From Myrica gale (lineage: Eukaryota; Streptophyta; Magnoliopsida; Fagales; Myricaceae), in NCBI GenBank assembly GCA_963930655.1, contig OZ005609.1, positions 11,948,501 to 12,012,500 of the forward strand: a stretch of DNA of 64,000 nt, given 5' to 3'. Positions 50,962 through 62,766 of the stretch are shown here, piece by piece. The notes under the pieces were generated by a model that did not search any database, had not been told where the DNA came from, and saw only the letters and a list, made by a program, of their open reading frames with translations. How positions within the stretch are numbered: the stretch's first letter is position 1; every line of letters begins with the position of its first letter. The position numbers and the translations under genes were made by a program.

Positions 50962-53900
50962 ATGCCGATTGAGGCTGGGCCAGTGTCACCAAACGATCGA
51001 GCTGCTCCGCCTCCGATGGCAGGGCCAACGATGATTCCGATACAGAACCCGATGATGATATCGGACGAGTTCGCACGGGACGCGATCCTCGCTTGGTACC
51101 GCGGCGAGTTCGCGGCTGCGAACGCGATCATCGATGCTCTCTGCGCGCACCTCGCGCAGCTCGGCTGTGCGAGGTCCGAGTACGAAGCCGTCTTCGCCGC
51201 GATACACCGCCGGAGGCTTAACTGGATTCCCGTACTCCAGATGCAGAAGTACCACTCCATCGCCGATGTGGCGCTAGAGCTGCGGCGAGTCGCGGGTAAT
51301 AAGAAAGTGGAAATGAATACCGAGGACGCCGAAGCAGAAAAGATGAAGAGCGCGGGGGTTGAAGTGGAGAAACTCGATGAGAAAGACCAGAAAGAGATAA
51401 TTGAAGAGACAGTGACGGAAAGTAATGGAAATGGTGAAGGTGACCTTGGTGAAGAGCACGATTCGTCACCGGAGAGTGATATTACTGATTCAGGTAAGTA
51501 CACTTTGCAATTTTCGTCTTCAGAGCTCATATTCCTACTCCTATTTATGTGGTTTTGATGCTTTCTATGGCAAAAGATTTACTCGGCGAGTAGGATCGGT
51601 GATCTTACTGCCAAGCCTGCGACAAAATTGGCTCTTTTGTCACTTATATCGTTAAATTTTTCCTAATGCGAAGCTGAGCAGCTGAGATTTGCCTGAGAAG
51701 ATCAGGCGCTTGGTCGAGTCTTTATTCTTTGGCAGTACGTGAAATCAGGTCGCGTTTGGTTGGAGAGAATCGCTAGAATTAGTACAGGAAAAGAAAAGGG
51801 CTTGAATATGAGTTTTTACTGTTTGGCAGCCGAGAAAACAAAACCCTCCGCTGCATAATTGCAAACCGTAAGCCGTTCCAGCGTTGCTGACTTGAGGTTG
51901 CACTAGTTATTAGTTTCATTACTTTATTATTTATTACTCTGTCCCACTTTTGAATCCAGAACACGGTAGCGTATTGTCCATTTTCTCGGTGACTAAACGG
52001 GAGATATATCGATATTGTCCGAGATCCGAGATTCAAACTTTGCTCGCTTGCATTGAATATTCAACAATACCTGCCAATTTCCCATTTTGATAAGTCTAAT
52101 ATTAGGCTTCAGTGTCTTTTCTTTAAATATTTTATGAGACAAAAATAGAAATAAAAAAAATAAAAAAGGAAATGATAAGGTGGTCGAGGTTTAAGTGGGG
52201 TTTTTGATTCTCGAGGTGGGCAACCTATTTTGGCTGCAATCTGCTGTTTCAGAAAGTTCGTGGCGTAGTAGTGATTCTTGCTACCACGAATGCCTTGAGA
52301 GCTTAGAAAAAAAAAAGATGTAATGCCTTGAGATGTGCGCAATGATTTTATTAAAGACGGCGTGCGACGCTGCCGTTGGATTGTTATGTTTACGTCACGG
52401 GGGGCTTTTTGTCACTTTATTTCCTGGGTAATGTGTTGGGTGGTCGGGCTTTGACAAAATAGTGGTAAAACCTATGTTAATTTAATGACTCGAGGAGGGA
52501 CCGACTGGGACCGAGTGGCGTGCCAACTCCACGGGCGGCTATTGGGTTATCGTCGTATCGACCCAACGAAGGTGGACGGGCCAAACAAGCCTGGTGACTG
52601 GAAGACAAAAGCAGTGTGTGAGAGGGTGTACTTGTGTGGGCTGGTGCTTTTGTCTATCGCGCTGTCCTGCTTTTTGGGCACTTGGTGGGTTTGTAGTGGA
52701 CAGGGACAGTCGGATACAACTTGCTGAAAATGGCAGCAAGCGTTTTCCAACTGTCCAGGGGATGGACAGTGCGGGTTTTCACTTAGCATTCCTGTTACTT
52801 GTCAAGCAGGGTTGTTAATAAATTAAAGGGGTGTCGGAGTGATAGTACTGAAACGGTACTGGGACAAAAACTGCGATAAGAGTCCTTGTAGCCATCAGCG
52901 ACGTTGATTAGGAAAACTCCAGAAAAAAGTTAGTAGTATTACCATACGAGCCTGAATTTAAATACATCTGTCCACGGCAAAAAAACGGTTTGCATTTATT
53001 TCGGGTTATTTCGTAGCAATTCATGCATCATTGATAGTAATTGTTTTGCTTTTTACACACTAAATACCAAATAAAATGAGGGTTGATTCGGAATTATTGT
53101 GGGTATTTATGGCTTATTCAATTAGTTTGGAGTTTGGTAGCCCATAATGTATATATAGTAATAATATGCAGCCTGTTACATAATTGGCAAACATTCTCCT
53201 TGAAAGCTGTGAATGTTGATTGTTGTTGGGCACTCCAGTTTGTGCCTTTTTGGCAATCTCAAAAGGGATAGCTCGTAGTTAATGTTTGGAAGAATTTATG
53301 ACGTTGGTTTGTGAAATTGCTTGAACTTGCATCAGCGTCCATAGGTGGTGGAGGATTTTCATGAAAATATTTCTTGCATGGTAGTAGCCATTCAACTGAC
53401 ATTTCCCTACCTTTATCATGTAAATCTATTTTTTTCATCGGTTATTGTTAGCGCTCTAGTTTTGACTCCTAGATACTTCAACTGCCTGGATGCAGGATCT
53501 CAAGAAGTGCGGCCCAATGAAGTGAACATTAACATATGTTCTAACCATGAAGACTGCGAGGCACGTCCTGGCCAGATCAAGTTGACAAAAGGTTTCTCAG
53601 CCAAGGAGCCAGTGAAAGGGCACATGGCGAGTTCTTTCTTTCACAATTTTAGACGCATACTTTCCATTGAGAATATGGAATCAAAAGAGTAGATATCCTG
53701 TAGCATATGTTATAACAGAAAAGCAGATTATTACTGATTGACAGATGATTGCAACTGGCAGGTGAATGTTGTGAAAGGGTTAAAATTATATGAGGACGTA
53801 TTCACTAATTCCGAGCTCTCTAAGTTGACTGACTTTATTAATGAACTCCGGGCAGCCGGGCAGAATGGAGAACTCTCAGGTGATTTGAAGCCTTATCCTT

Positions 53901-56260
53901 TAGATGTTTCTAATTGACTTTCGATTTGATTTGTGTGATTCTGTAATTGAACAGTTATCTGTTCAATCAAGATTTGAGACTGTAAAGCTCTCTTTTGAAG
54001 GGTCAATCTACAAACTTCGAGTTGAGACCCAGTCCAGTTGAATTTAATTTAGGTAAGGCCTCATAAGGGGCCTAACCAGAGGCAAATGAAGTGTTTAAAG
54101 CTTAATATAGGTTCCTGCAGGTTTTTTGTTGACATGTTTAGCTAAATTTTGGTTTCTGTCGCAGTTTAAAGCAGTTGAGTTAATAGTGAAAGTCTCTCAT
54201 TTCATTTCATCATGTTTATCAATCTTCCATTTTTCTAGTGGAATTGTTCGTGATACTCCAATGCCTGATGTTTAAGATTTGGTAATTGTTTTGACATGCC
54301 TTTTTGGTTTAAACAAAATTCTGTCTGTAGAGAAATTGAAGGCTCTCCCTTCTGAATTTTAGTTTCTTTCTAACTTTTGAGATTGTCTGTTGAAAGCATC
54401 ATTTTCAGAGATTTGAGTTTTTATATTGAAGATATAACGATTGTGTCGAGCTTGTTCTGCAAACAGTTCATAATTTCTGAAATTTATTGGTATTGAAATT
54501 AAGTGAATTCTCCTTAATCTACAGGTGAGACCTTCATTCTATTCAATAAACAGATGAAGGGTAACAGAAGAGAGCTCATTCAGTTCGGGATTCCAATTTT
54601 TGGACAAATAAAGGAGGAAGTTACGAGTAGTAATCAAACGAGTAAGACTTTTATGGTCTCATATATTGATTTGCTTTGTCAAACTTGTTCTATGTATTCA
54701 AAGTCAATATGACATACACTCTGTTTACAGGCAGTATAGAGCCACTCCCAGCTCTTCTGCAAGGTGTCATTGATCACCTGTTGCAGTGGCAACTGATTCC
54801 TGAGTACAAAAAGCCAAATGGTTGCATCATTAACTTCTTTGAGGAGGTATTCTATGTCTAGCAGGACTATCATGTTCACTACTGTGTTATTTCTGTAGAA
54901 CATAGCTGCGAAGAGAGTACTTCATCATTTGGTCTGTGCTATGACCCTTGAATTTCGCTTTCAATTCCTTCTGAGCAGAGCAAGAGCTAAAATCAATAAA
55001 TTTTGTTGTGTAGGGGGAATATACACAGCCATTCCTGAAACCACCCCATCTGGATCAACCCATCTCAACTCTTCTCCTTGCCGAATCTACAATGGCTTTT
55101 GGACGTACTCTTGTCAGCGATAATGAAGGCAACTACAAGGGGCCACTCATGCTCTCTCTGAAGGAAGGGTATGTACTTAAGATTTGTTTGGAATTGTCTT
55201 TTACAGATTAAAACTAATGGTCAGGATAGAGCAATGTTCCACTTACGGTTGGAAGGCATTTAAGAAAGGGGCTAAGAATTGATAGTCCAACTCTGCAGTT
55301 GCTGGATCCACATAAAGATGAGAAAGGAAAGAAAATATTGGAGGATGCAGTATAAGTCGTAAATGTAGTAACATAGGCCTACACGTAAAATTCCTCATCA
55401 CAGAATAGTGACTCTAGATTATAGGTGACCTTTTCCCTTTGTAAATGAAAAACATAGGAGTGCACCATGTAAAAGGCATTTCTCATCTCAAAACCATAAT
55501 TGTAAAATATCAGTAACATTTTCTCTTTTGGAACATCTTTACATCATATTTATACTTTCAGTATTCTGAAAAAAAGTACAGCCAGATGACATAGAGAGGT
55601 TGGCACTTCCCTTGCCAATTTGCCTTATCCAACTGAACAGAATGTGCCATCCAATTCAGGATATCACATTGATTCCCGTTAATAGCCATTAGTTACCACT
55701 TACCAGCGTCCTTTGGCGTTTTGTGCAACTGAATCTTCCTTGCCATATATAGGATAGTGACAAAACTTATTACTTTGTGCAGCTCTCTTTTAGTCATGAG
55801 AGGAAACAGTGCTGACATGGCTAGACACGTCATGTGTCCTTCTGCTAACCAAAGGGTCAGCATCACATTCTTCAGAGTCCGGCCAGAGTCGAACCAATGC
55901 CAATCCCCTACCAGTCCTCCACTGAATGCAGGTGAGATGACTCTATGGCAACCAGGTGTTCCGAGACCATATCCAGTGCCAAATGGAGCTGTCAATGGTT
56001 ATGAGTCAATGGAGACGATGCCCAGGTGGGGAGTCCTTCGTTCCCCAGTGGTCATGTTGGCCCCAGTGCGCCCTATGGTGTTGAGTCCCCGAAGACTTCC
56101 CCAAGGTGGCACTGGAGTTTTCTTGCCCTGGACTATGGGATCAAGAAAACCTGCTAAGCATCTTCCTCCGCGTGCCCAGAGAGGAAGGCTTCTTGCCTTA
56201 CCTTCCTCAGTCGAAACTCATATGGTGGAGTCCACTTCGGAAGCAGGCATCACTGTTTGA
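50962..56260 (+). CDS. ALKBH10B: RNA demethylase ALKBH10B-like (2OG-Fe(II) dioxygenase)
   Basis: In Arabidopsis ALKBH10B removes N6-methyladenosine from mRNA and affects flowering. Seven exons: 50962-51493, 53496-53626, 53762-53879, 54525-54641, 54731-54846, 55014-55168, 55783-56260 (548 residues). The phases all fit if intron 2 (53627-53761) uses a GC donor (ATG|GCGAGT). The N-terminal region (about 27-110) contains EFARDAILAWYRGEFAAANA and RRRLNWIPVLQMQKYHS, followed by an acidic linker. The catalytic core has NFFEEGEYTQPFLKPPHLDQ with the iron ligands His350 and Asp352, and MARHVMCPS with His405, followed by RVSITFFRVRP, which supplies the 2-oxoglutarate-binding arginines. The C-terminus is Pro-rich with GTGVFLPW and KHLPPRAQ. 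The start was chosen as the ATG at 50962. Family assignment is secure; ALKBH10B is preferred over ALKBH9 by the N-terminal region. Confidence 0.94.
51494..53495. other. Large intron 1 of the ALKBH10B-like gene
   Basis: A 2.0-kb intron with GT donor (GTAAGT) and CAG acceptor. I see no internal gene. The open frames at 52109-52342 and 52485-52818 have no recognisable content. The composition is mixed, with a more GC-rich part at 52370-52800. Confidence 0.6.
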
Positions 56261-56997
56261 GAAACATTGGTGTGCGGAAGTATGTGGCAGCCCTGGTTCA
56301 AATCAACCCAGGAAGACTTGGAGTTCGCTTTCCTTGCTCTTGAGGAGCTTCTGTTGTAAAAAGAAGAAGAAGAAGAAGAAGGGTTCCCGGTTCTTGCAGC
56401 CAGAGAAGCTTGTTATTTGGTTCCTTTCTTTCTTTACAGTTAAGATTAAGTGAATTGCAATCATAGTAGAGTTGTAGTGGTAGTTTGAGCTTGAAGTTTG
56501 AACGAGTGTGAATCAGCTCAAGTAGAGGCGGAATTTTGTATTAATTATTGCTTGTGTTTTTCCCTTTTCCACAGACTAATCCAATCCCTCTCTGGTTGCA
56601 GTGTGAACCTGCCCTTTCTGAATGTTTCACTGATTTTCGGATAAAATTCCAAATCAGCAAATCAAGGAGTTGCTAAGTTACTGAAACATTCTCAGACGCT
56701 AATCTCATAACGTACAATGTCTGAATTTTGGTGGCTGCATATCAGAAAAATGTTCCTCTTGAGAGAATTTGATTCAATTCAAATCTTTCCTTGACATTTC
56801 AAGGGCATCTACGAAAGTTTGGCTGTAATTGGAAATCTGTCAGCGACAAAGCAAACTTTTGAATTGAGGTCTCAACTAGACCAAAAGATTTTGTATTTAC
56901 GTTCAGGAAGGTGATTTGCCTGTTTTGACTACTGCATACCAGAAACCAACCTCAAGCAAGAGAAAATGACAACATCCCAGCTATTTATTTGTTTAAA
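56261..56997. other. 3' region of the ALKBH10B-like gene
   Basis: Probable 3' untranslated region and downstream spacer. An (AAG)n run lies at 56361-56381. No further coding region is seen. Confidence 0.5.
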
Positions 56998-57477
56998 GGG
57001 CTAAATACACTTTTTGACACTTGAACTATAGGGTAATTGACACTTTAAACTACAAATCTTGACACATTTCACCCTTAAATTAATGAGTATTGATTCTTTA
57101 CACCCTTTATATACGAATTTCGTAGAATAGGATGGAAAATGAACCACATGCATTGTACCTTTTTTTTTTCATTTTCAATTAATTGGTTTTTCATTTTTCT
57201 TTTGATTTTATGTTTTTCTTCATTTTTGGTGTTTTCTTCTAGACGAAGGGATAAATTTTATAATTTTTGAGTCTATATACATAAGGCAGTTCCATTAATA
57301 GGTGGTTCATTTTTCGCCCAAATTCATGTTAATTCATGTTCATTTGAGCGAAAATCATATTAAAGAGTTCAACGTGTAAGTAAACATTAGTTGAAGGTTG
57401 AAATGTGTTAAAGTTAATAATTTAAAGTATGAAGTATCAATTATCTCATAATTTAGAGTGAAAAGTGTCCCTAACCT
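56998..57477. mobile_element. Mutator-like MITE with long terminal inverted repeats
   Basis: A 480-bp element. The left arm, GGGCTAAATACACTTTTTGA then CTATAGGGTAATTGACACTT, pairs with the right arm, which on the minus strand reads AGGTTAGGGACACTTTTCAC then TTATGAGATAATTGATACTT. Flanks TTGTTTAAA (56989-56997) and TTATTTAAA (57478-57486) form a 9-bp duplication with one change. No coding capacity. Confidence 0.75.
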
Positions 57478-57496
57478 TTATTTAAACCTCAAAAGT

Positions 57497-57622
57497 ACGC
57501 AGCCAAAGAATGAGATGAACTCACCCTGACCAAGTCAATATCTCCCAACATGATTGGGCACGCAGCCAAAGAATGAGATGAACTCACCCTGACCAAGTCA
57601 ATATCTCTCAACATGATTGGGC
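57497..57622. repeat. Tandem duplication, 63-bp period
   Basis: Copies 57497-57559 and 57560-57622 differ by about one base (ATCTCCCAACATG against ATCTCTCAACATG). Recent local duplication; noncoding. Confidence 0.9.
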
Positions 57623-58199
57623 AGGGCGGCTTTTGTGTTGGGTTCCTACCGCTTGACAAGTTTGAAGAGAAAGCAACATCTCGTCGCTAATCGAAGGGAA
57701 TGTCCAAAAAGAGAAAGAGGAAGTAAAACTGTCACGTATCGTGCTGTACTTACTCTCTCGGCTTGCGTACAGTAATCGCATGTATCGAAAATTACCGCAC
57801 GATAAAGACTCTTAGCATCGCTTAAATGACCTCAATTTTCTTAGCGAAAAGTTTTTAATTAAAAAGATTACTAATAAAAGAAAAGCCGTAAAATGGTTTA
57901 GAAACTTTGAACAAAACAAATAACGATTTAACAAAAGAAAATCACATATCGAATTATGTTAAAAATTGATTTGTATAGGAGAGAGATTAAAAAGGAGAAA
58001 ACCTTGTAATAAGAAATCAACATAAAAACTTCCTTTAAACGAACACGATTTGATACAAAAGGTTCATTACAAACAATTAGACCTAGGTTATACAAAATCT
58101 CATAGTCCTCCTAGCCTATACAACTGAGCTACAGAGAAACAAAAACAATTTTGAAACACTTCACATTAATCAAAGAAAAACAGACCCTGCATCTAAAAT

Positions 58200-60110
58200 T
58201 TCTTCGGTCCTGAAATATTCTCATGTCCATATCTTCATCACTGGTATGTACAGGTCAACATTCAAAATCTCCTTGCTCATACCAGTCAATCATCTGTTAT
58301 GCCCGATGCTCACATTCACAGCAGTACATACAAAAGAATTAGATAAAGAAGGGGTGAGTCCAACTGACTCAGTAAAGGGGGAAAGGGAACATGTTATGAA
58401 CAATAATAATAGCATGTTAATCGTACGAATTAAGCTTTGATAACCATAAACAGATTAACCATAGTATGATCGATGTAATGCAGGGATGATGCATCTGTTT
58501 CCCAATCAGTTTACTTTCTTTCTTTCTTTTCTGTCGCTGTCACTTTGTTCACAATGTTCGTTAAGTATGCATGTTTCATGTTAACGCTCATACATATCCT
58601 TCATGATATGCAACACCTTAACCACACTTGAACTTTAAATATTCATTTCTTTCTTTCCGTTATTTCTTTCTTTTAGGTCATCAGAAGTGCCCTTTAGTCT
58701 CTCTGTTTAACCGCTAAAGTCTGGGTTATGCGTCCCCTCCCTTTTTATGGGACTGTCCCGTGCTCCGGCACCAGGACCCTGTCAAGCGTATATTGTTTCA
58801 CGCCAGGGATACCAACCACTATCCTTTCAGTGGTGGCTTGCACTATCCCCTTTTGTGATCGGTACCGTCACCCTTTCATTGGACCACCTCTGAGAATGAG
58901 TTTCATTTCTTTCATTTAATTATTAAATTCCTCATTCCCATGACATGAAGATACAACATGTCTCATATGCTTTCATTGAAAATCATGTAATCATAAATGA
59001 GTCATGGATTTCATATGCCAACTGTCATATCTTTCATTGAAAATCATGTAATCATAAATGAGTCATGGATTTCATATGCCAACTGTCATATATAACAAAA
59101 TAAGGCAACCTAAGTTCATAGTAACTTTTCTTCATCCATACTGGCCGGGCTTAGTCTTTACTAAAACCACATGCTGAAAAAGGTAAGTCCAACAACTTAT
59201 ATAGCCTTTTTCTTTTATTCCAAAATAAAACTTCCCGACCATATAAAAGAATAATGAGAATACTTCCCCGAACATTTGAAAGAATGAAGACTTCCCCAAA
59301 CATAATGAAACCTTACCGGTCATTTTTATGAAAGGCCTGCCCAAAAGAAGATCCCGGTCACTTTGTGAAGTCCTCGAGCATTTTGTAAAGTCCCCGGGTA
59401 TTTTGCAACTTCCCGGGCATTTTGAAGGAGTTTCCCGGGAACATAACAAAAACAACATCTCCCCAGGTCCTTTGAAAACAAACCTACCCGAGTCTTTTTA
59501 AAACAAAGCTTCCTGGGCTTTTAAAAATAAAGCTTCCCGGGTGTCTTTTTAAAACATTTTCACGGGCTTTTATAAAAGAACTGTCATTAATTTTTATAAG
59601 AACTACCCTGGTCTTTAAATAACAGGCTACCCGGGTCTTTTAAAACAGAATTTCCCTGGGTATTTTAAAACAGACTTCCTAGGTTTTAAACTTGGGCTTC
59701 TCCATCTATTTTTCATGATTTACACGGTCATAAAGCCAGTTTTCCAGTTCATACCTTTTTACATTAACGCTAGTGTGAAATGTCGAATCTACCCTTGAAA
59801 CCTACAGGGGCATTTTTGACCTTTCTAGACCTATGATTGCCCTGCAATTTTTACTGGGACCTACGGAAATCATATAATACTTGTACACCAATTTTCAGGT
59901 CAAAATTCCAAAGATTCAATGAGAAATGCCGAAACTGCCCTTGAAACCTCCAGGGGCATTTTCGACCTTTCCATACCTCAGATAGCCCTGAAATTTTTAC
60001 TGGGACCTACTGTGATAATTTCCTACATGTAAAAAATTTCCAGGTTAGGACTCCACGTATTTCATATAGACGTTTTGGACAGCAAGGGTTGAAGGCCTTC
60101 CTAATTTTTC
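58200..60110. repeat. Unclassified LTR-retroelement-like repeat region
   Basis: Noncoding block with several signs of a repetitive element: a perfect 61-bp tandem duplication (58970-59091), a tract in which CCCGGG-type motifs recur (59210-59700), and two similar about 130-bp blocks (59770-59930, 59930-60060) each holding 'CTTGAAACCT..AGGGGCATTTT', CGACCTTTC or GACCTTTC and TTTTTACTGGGACCTAC. The last pattern is seen in LTRs of plant Ty3/Gypsy elements. No gag or pol was found, and the ends are unknown. Confidence 0.5.
58970..59091. repeat. Perfect 61-bp tandem duplication
   Basis: Copies 58970-59030 and 59031-59091 appear identical, each starting CTTTCATTGAAAATCATG. It lies within the LTR-like repeat region. 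Confidence 0.92.
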
Positions 60111-62070
60111 TATTCCCATATTATTCATGTGTCATACTCAGTTCATGTCTACTTATAAATCAGCACTTAAATAATATAAGTTCAACATGCTCATGTACAG
60201 AACTATAAAACACCATAAGTCCAATATGCACACTGCCCGAGCTTTCTAATAAAATTCCCCGAGTATTTCTAACAAACTCTCCAAGCTCTTACAATGTTCT
60301 AGTTTTTGGATGACACCTGTGAACTTACAATTAGAATTGACGTGAGAATCAATAATTTTGAGAATGCAATTTTAAAAGGACAGCTTCTTTGATAAAAATT
60401 ATAAACTCAGGAACCTCTATGATCAAGTTAAAAACCAAAAGAAGATTTATTAAAAAAGGGTTAAAACCTAGAGATGAAATGAGTACTATATTATATTATA
60501 GGCTATGATTGAAGTATGTATCAATTAATATTCAATGTTGAGATGTGTTTTCGAGAAAAACAAATGGCCACAAACTTGGATTGTTATCCAACCTGAAGAG
60601 TCTCCATCTTTTCGGGCCATCGGAAGATAATTTTGTCAATTCAAACACAAAGAAAAAATGGTTCTGTCATTGGATACGGGTCAAGCTTATGTTGTGCAGA
60701 TGAAATATATAGAGTTTGGAAGTCATAGATCAAAGACATGTGGGGGTTCCGACCAATTGAATGTAATTTCAATGGAAATTTATGTAACATTTTGATAGGG
60801 ACAATGTTAAAAAAAAAACTAAATACTAAAAACCCTCAAGGCTCAAGGTAAAGAAACGTATAAGGGTAGCTGTCATGTTGGTGAAGAAATGCACATAAAT
60901 TTGGCATGTGATGAAAAATAATCCTTCTCCTCTGATTGAAGCATACAAAACATTCCAAATGGCTCCAGAAATAAAACGTAGAAGCCGGATCAAACAAGAT
61001 TCAAGTAATTTTTGATATCTTCTATCATACCGCATATTTGTTTGGAATTAAATACATTTTTCGCCCTATAATTATAAGAGTATTGACACTTGCATTTTAA
61101 TCTATTGTTTTTGTTACATTGTATCCACTAACTATTAATTTCAAACACTATGCAACATCTCTTAAAATTTAAGGTTAATTGAGACGGAAAATAATTTTTT
61201 GAAGTGCAAAATGACAATTTTGTCCTCCTGATTTTTTTTTATTTTGCAATTACCATCTTATTAGGGTAAAAATATAATTTTAGAGACCAAAAAATAAATT
61301 TTTGTCCAAACCAACAATTTTTTTTTAATAATGGGTGCAATGTGTCTGAAACTAATAGTTTGTAGATAAAATGTAACAAAAATAATACATAGGGGTTCTC
61401 AATGTCAAGACTCTCAAAATAAAAGGGTGTATAGTATATTTATCTGATTCGTTTACTAGGGATTAGTAGGATTGAGATTATCGGATGAAAAATATTAAGA
61501 CTCCCAACTGCTCTTTACCTCAATACCCAATACTTTCGTTTATTAGTCCTGTTAGAAGGATGCAACACAAGAAACCAGGTTGTCCCAACGAGAATGAGCA
61601 TCTACCTATTAAACAGAAGAGGCAAACAATTAATTAATGGTTCCAAAGATCTTGCCGGGTTTTGAGGGCTATCAATAGAAGATCCAAGTAGGATCCATGT
61701 CAGTTCAGAGGTTTATAGTCTAGCAAGCCTACGGTGGTCAAGAATAAAAAGAACATCAAGCAAAGTAAAATTCCAGTTTCTCTTTCCAATGCATGGTATC
61801 CAATGAATTTTCCCTGATATTCTTGCAAGCTTCCCCTTTTGCTTTCTACTAAAGAAGGTAAGAAACAACACCCGCTATGCGTTAAAAAAGAGAAAAAGGA
61901 ATGCTTCCATCTAAATCACACTCCCACTTTTTGTTTCCCCTCATCCCAAGCATAGAATCACACATGCAATCCATTCTGTTCAAATAGAAACTCTCTCCCA
62001 GTACTGCTCCATCCATTGACCCATTGCTGTCTCTAGTTCCTTCCCACAGCACTATTTCTACAGACAAGCA
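60111..62070. other. Intergenic region with a probable MITE
   Basis: No gene is supported. At about 61048-61440, inverted arms are visible: left AAATACATTTTTCGCCCTAT, right on the minus strand AAATATACTATACACCC, followed in both by GAGAGTCTTGACA / AGAGTATTGACA and TTTTTGTTACATT. The class is Mutator-like by resemblance to 56998-57477; no clean target duplication was seen. Confidence 0.55.
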
Positions 62071-62766
62071 ATGCGGGAGGACGACCATCCCCTGTCTTTT
62101 GGCATTTGCCGCAGGCTTTTCAACTTCATCAAGAACAGCCTCATTGCCCGTGGTTTTAAGCATGTAACCCTTGGCCGCATGACTCTGCCGCAGGCTTGTC
62201 CAACCAACGTTCCTGTTGATCGTGTGGGGTCTATGGAGGAGCGGCACCCCCTAAACGCTCTTGAGCCCAGTGATTTGGACTCTGTTATTCAGATCCAGTT
62301 CAAGGAGACTGATGACTTGGAGATTTGGACTCCAGTCTTTGTCTCGGAAAAGAATGGTTCAATCGATACCGGTTCTGCCCAACTGTTGAGCGATGAACAA
62401 GAAGATCAGACTGAAGTTAGAATTAGCGAGCCACTCAGCAAGGAGCTCCCACAAGTTGAACCCGGAATCCAAGATAGAAAAGGATCAGAAATCCAAACTA
62501 AAATCTCAAAAGGCGGCTCGAAGAAGAGTGTAAGCATGAGAGACGTAGCAGAGGAAGAGAAAAAGAAGCAGAGAGGGAAGAACATAGCAGGTGAAAATCT
62601 GACGCTAGCAGTAGCGCCTGAATCTACACAATTAAAGTCAGCTCCAACACATGTGATGCCGCGTTTCAGTGTGATAGCCAATATAAACGAACAATCCGAC
62701 GCATTTATCCGGAGTAGGAAGGAAGCCATGAACAGGTATTATAACTCAGAGCCTGGAAATTCGTAG
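62071..62766 (+). CDS. Unknown charged plant protein, 231 aa, intronless
   Basis: A single frame of 231 codons from the ATG at 62071. The N-terminus holds a basic, partly hydrophobic segment (SFGICRRLFNFIKNSLIARG, about 9-28). The middle is rich in Glu, Lys and Ser and looks disordered. The conserved-looking C-terminus reads MPRFSVIANINEQSDAFIRS then RKEAMNRYY (about 195-223). The C-terminal block has the look of short conserved tails in plant-specific unknown proteins. I do not assign a family or function. The CDS is clean and has plant-like codon use; the overlapping minus-strand frames are low complexity and less convincing. Confidence 0.68.
   Translation: MREDDHPLSFGICRRLFNFIKNSLIARGFKHVTLGRMTLPQACPTNVPVDRVGSMEERHPLNALEPSDLDSVIQIQFKETDDLEIWTPVFVSEKNGSIDTGSAQLLSDEQEDQTEVRISEPLSKELPQVEPGIQDRKGSEIQTKISKGGSKKSVSMRDVAEEEKKKQRGKNIAGENLTLAVAPESTQLKSAPTHVMPRFSVIANINEQSDAFIRSRKEAMNRYYNSEPGNS

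Noticed and set aside
50952-51530. 192-codon frame antisense to ALKBH10B-like exon 1
   Set aside because: It is the mirror of a GC-rich conserved exon; serine-rich content follows from the complement of acidic codons.
61882-62729. Minus-strand frames antisense to the 231-residue gene
   Set aside because: The plus-strand frame is longer and has an ordered C-terminal motif; the antisense frames are shadows.
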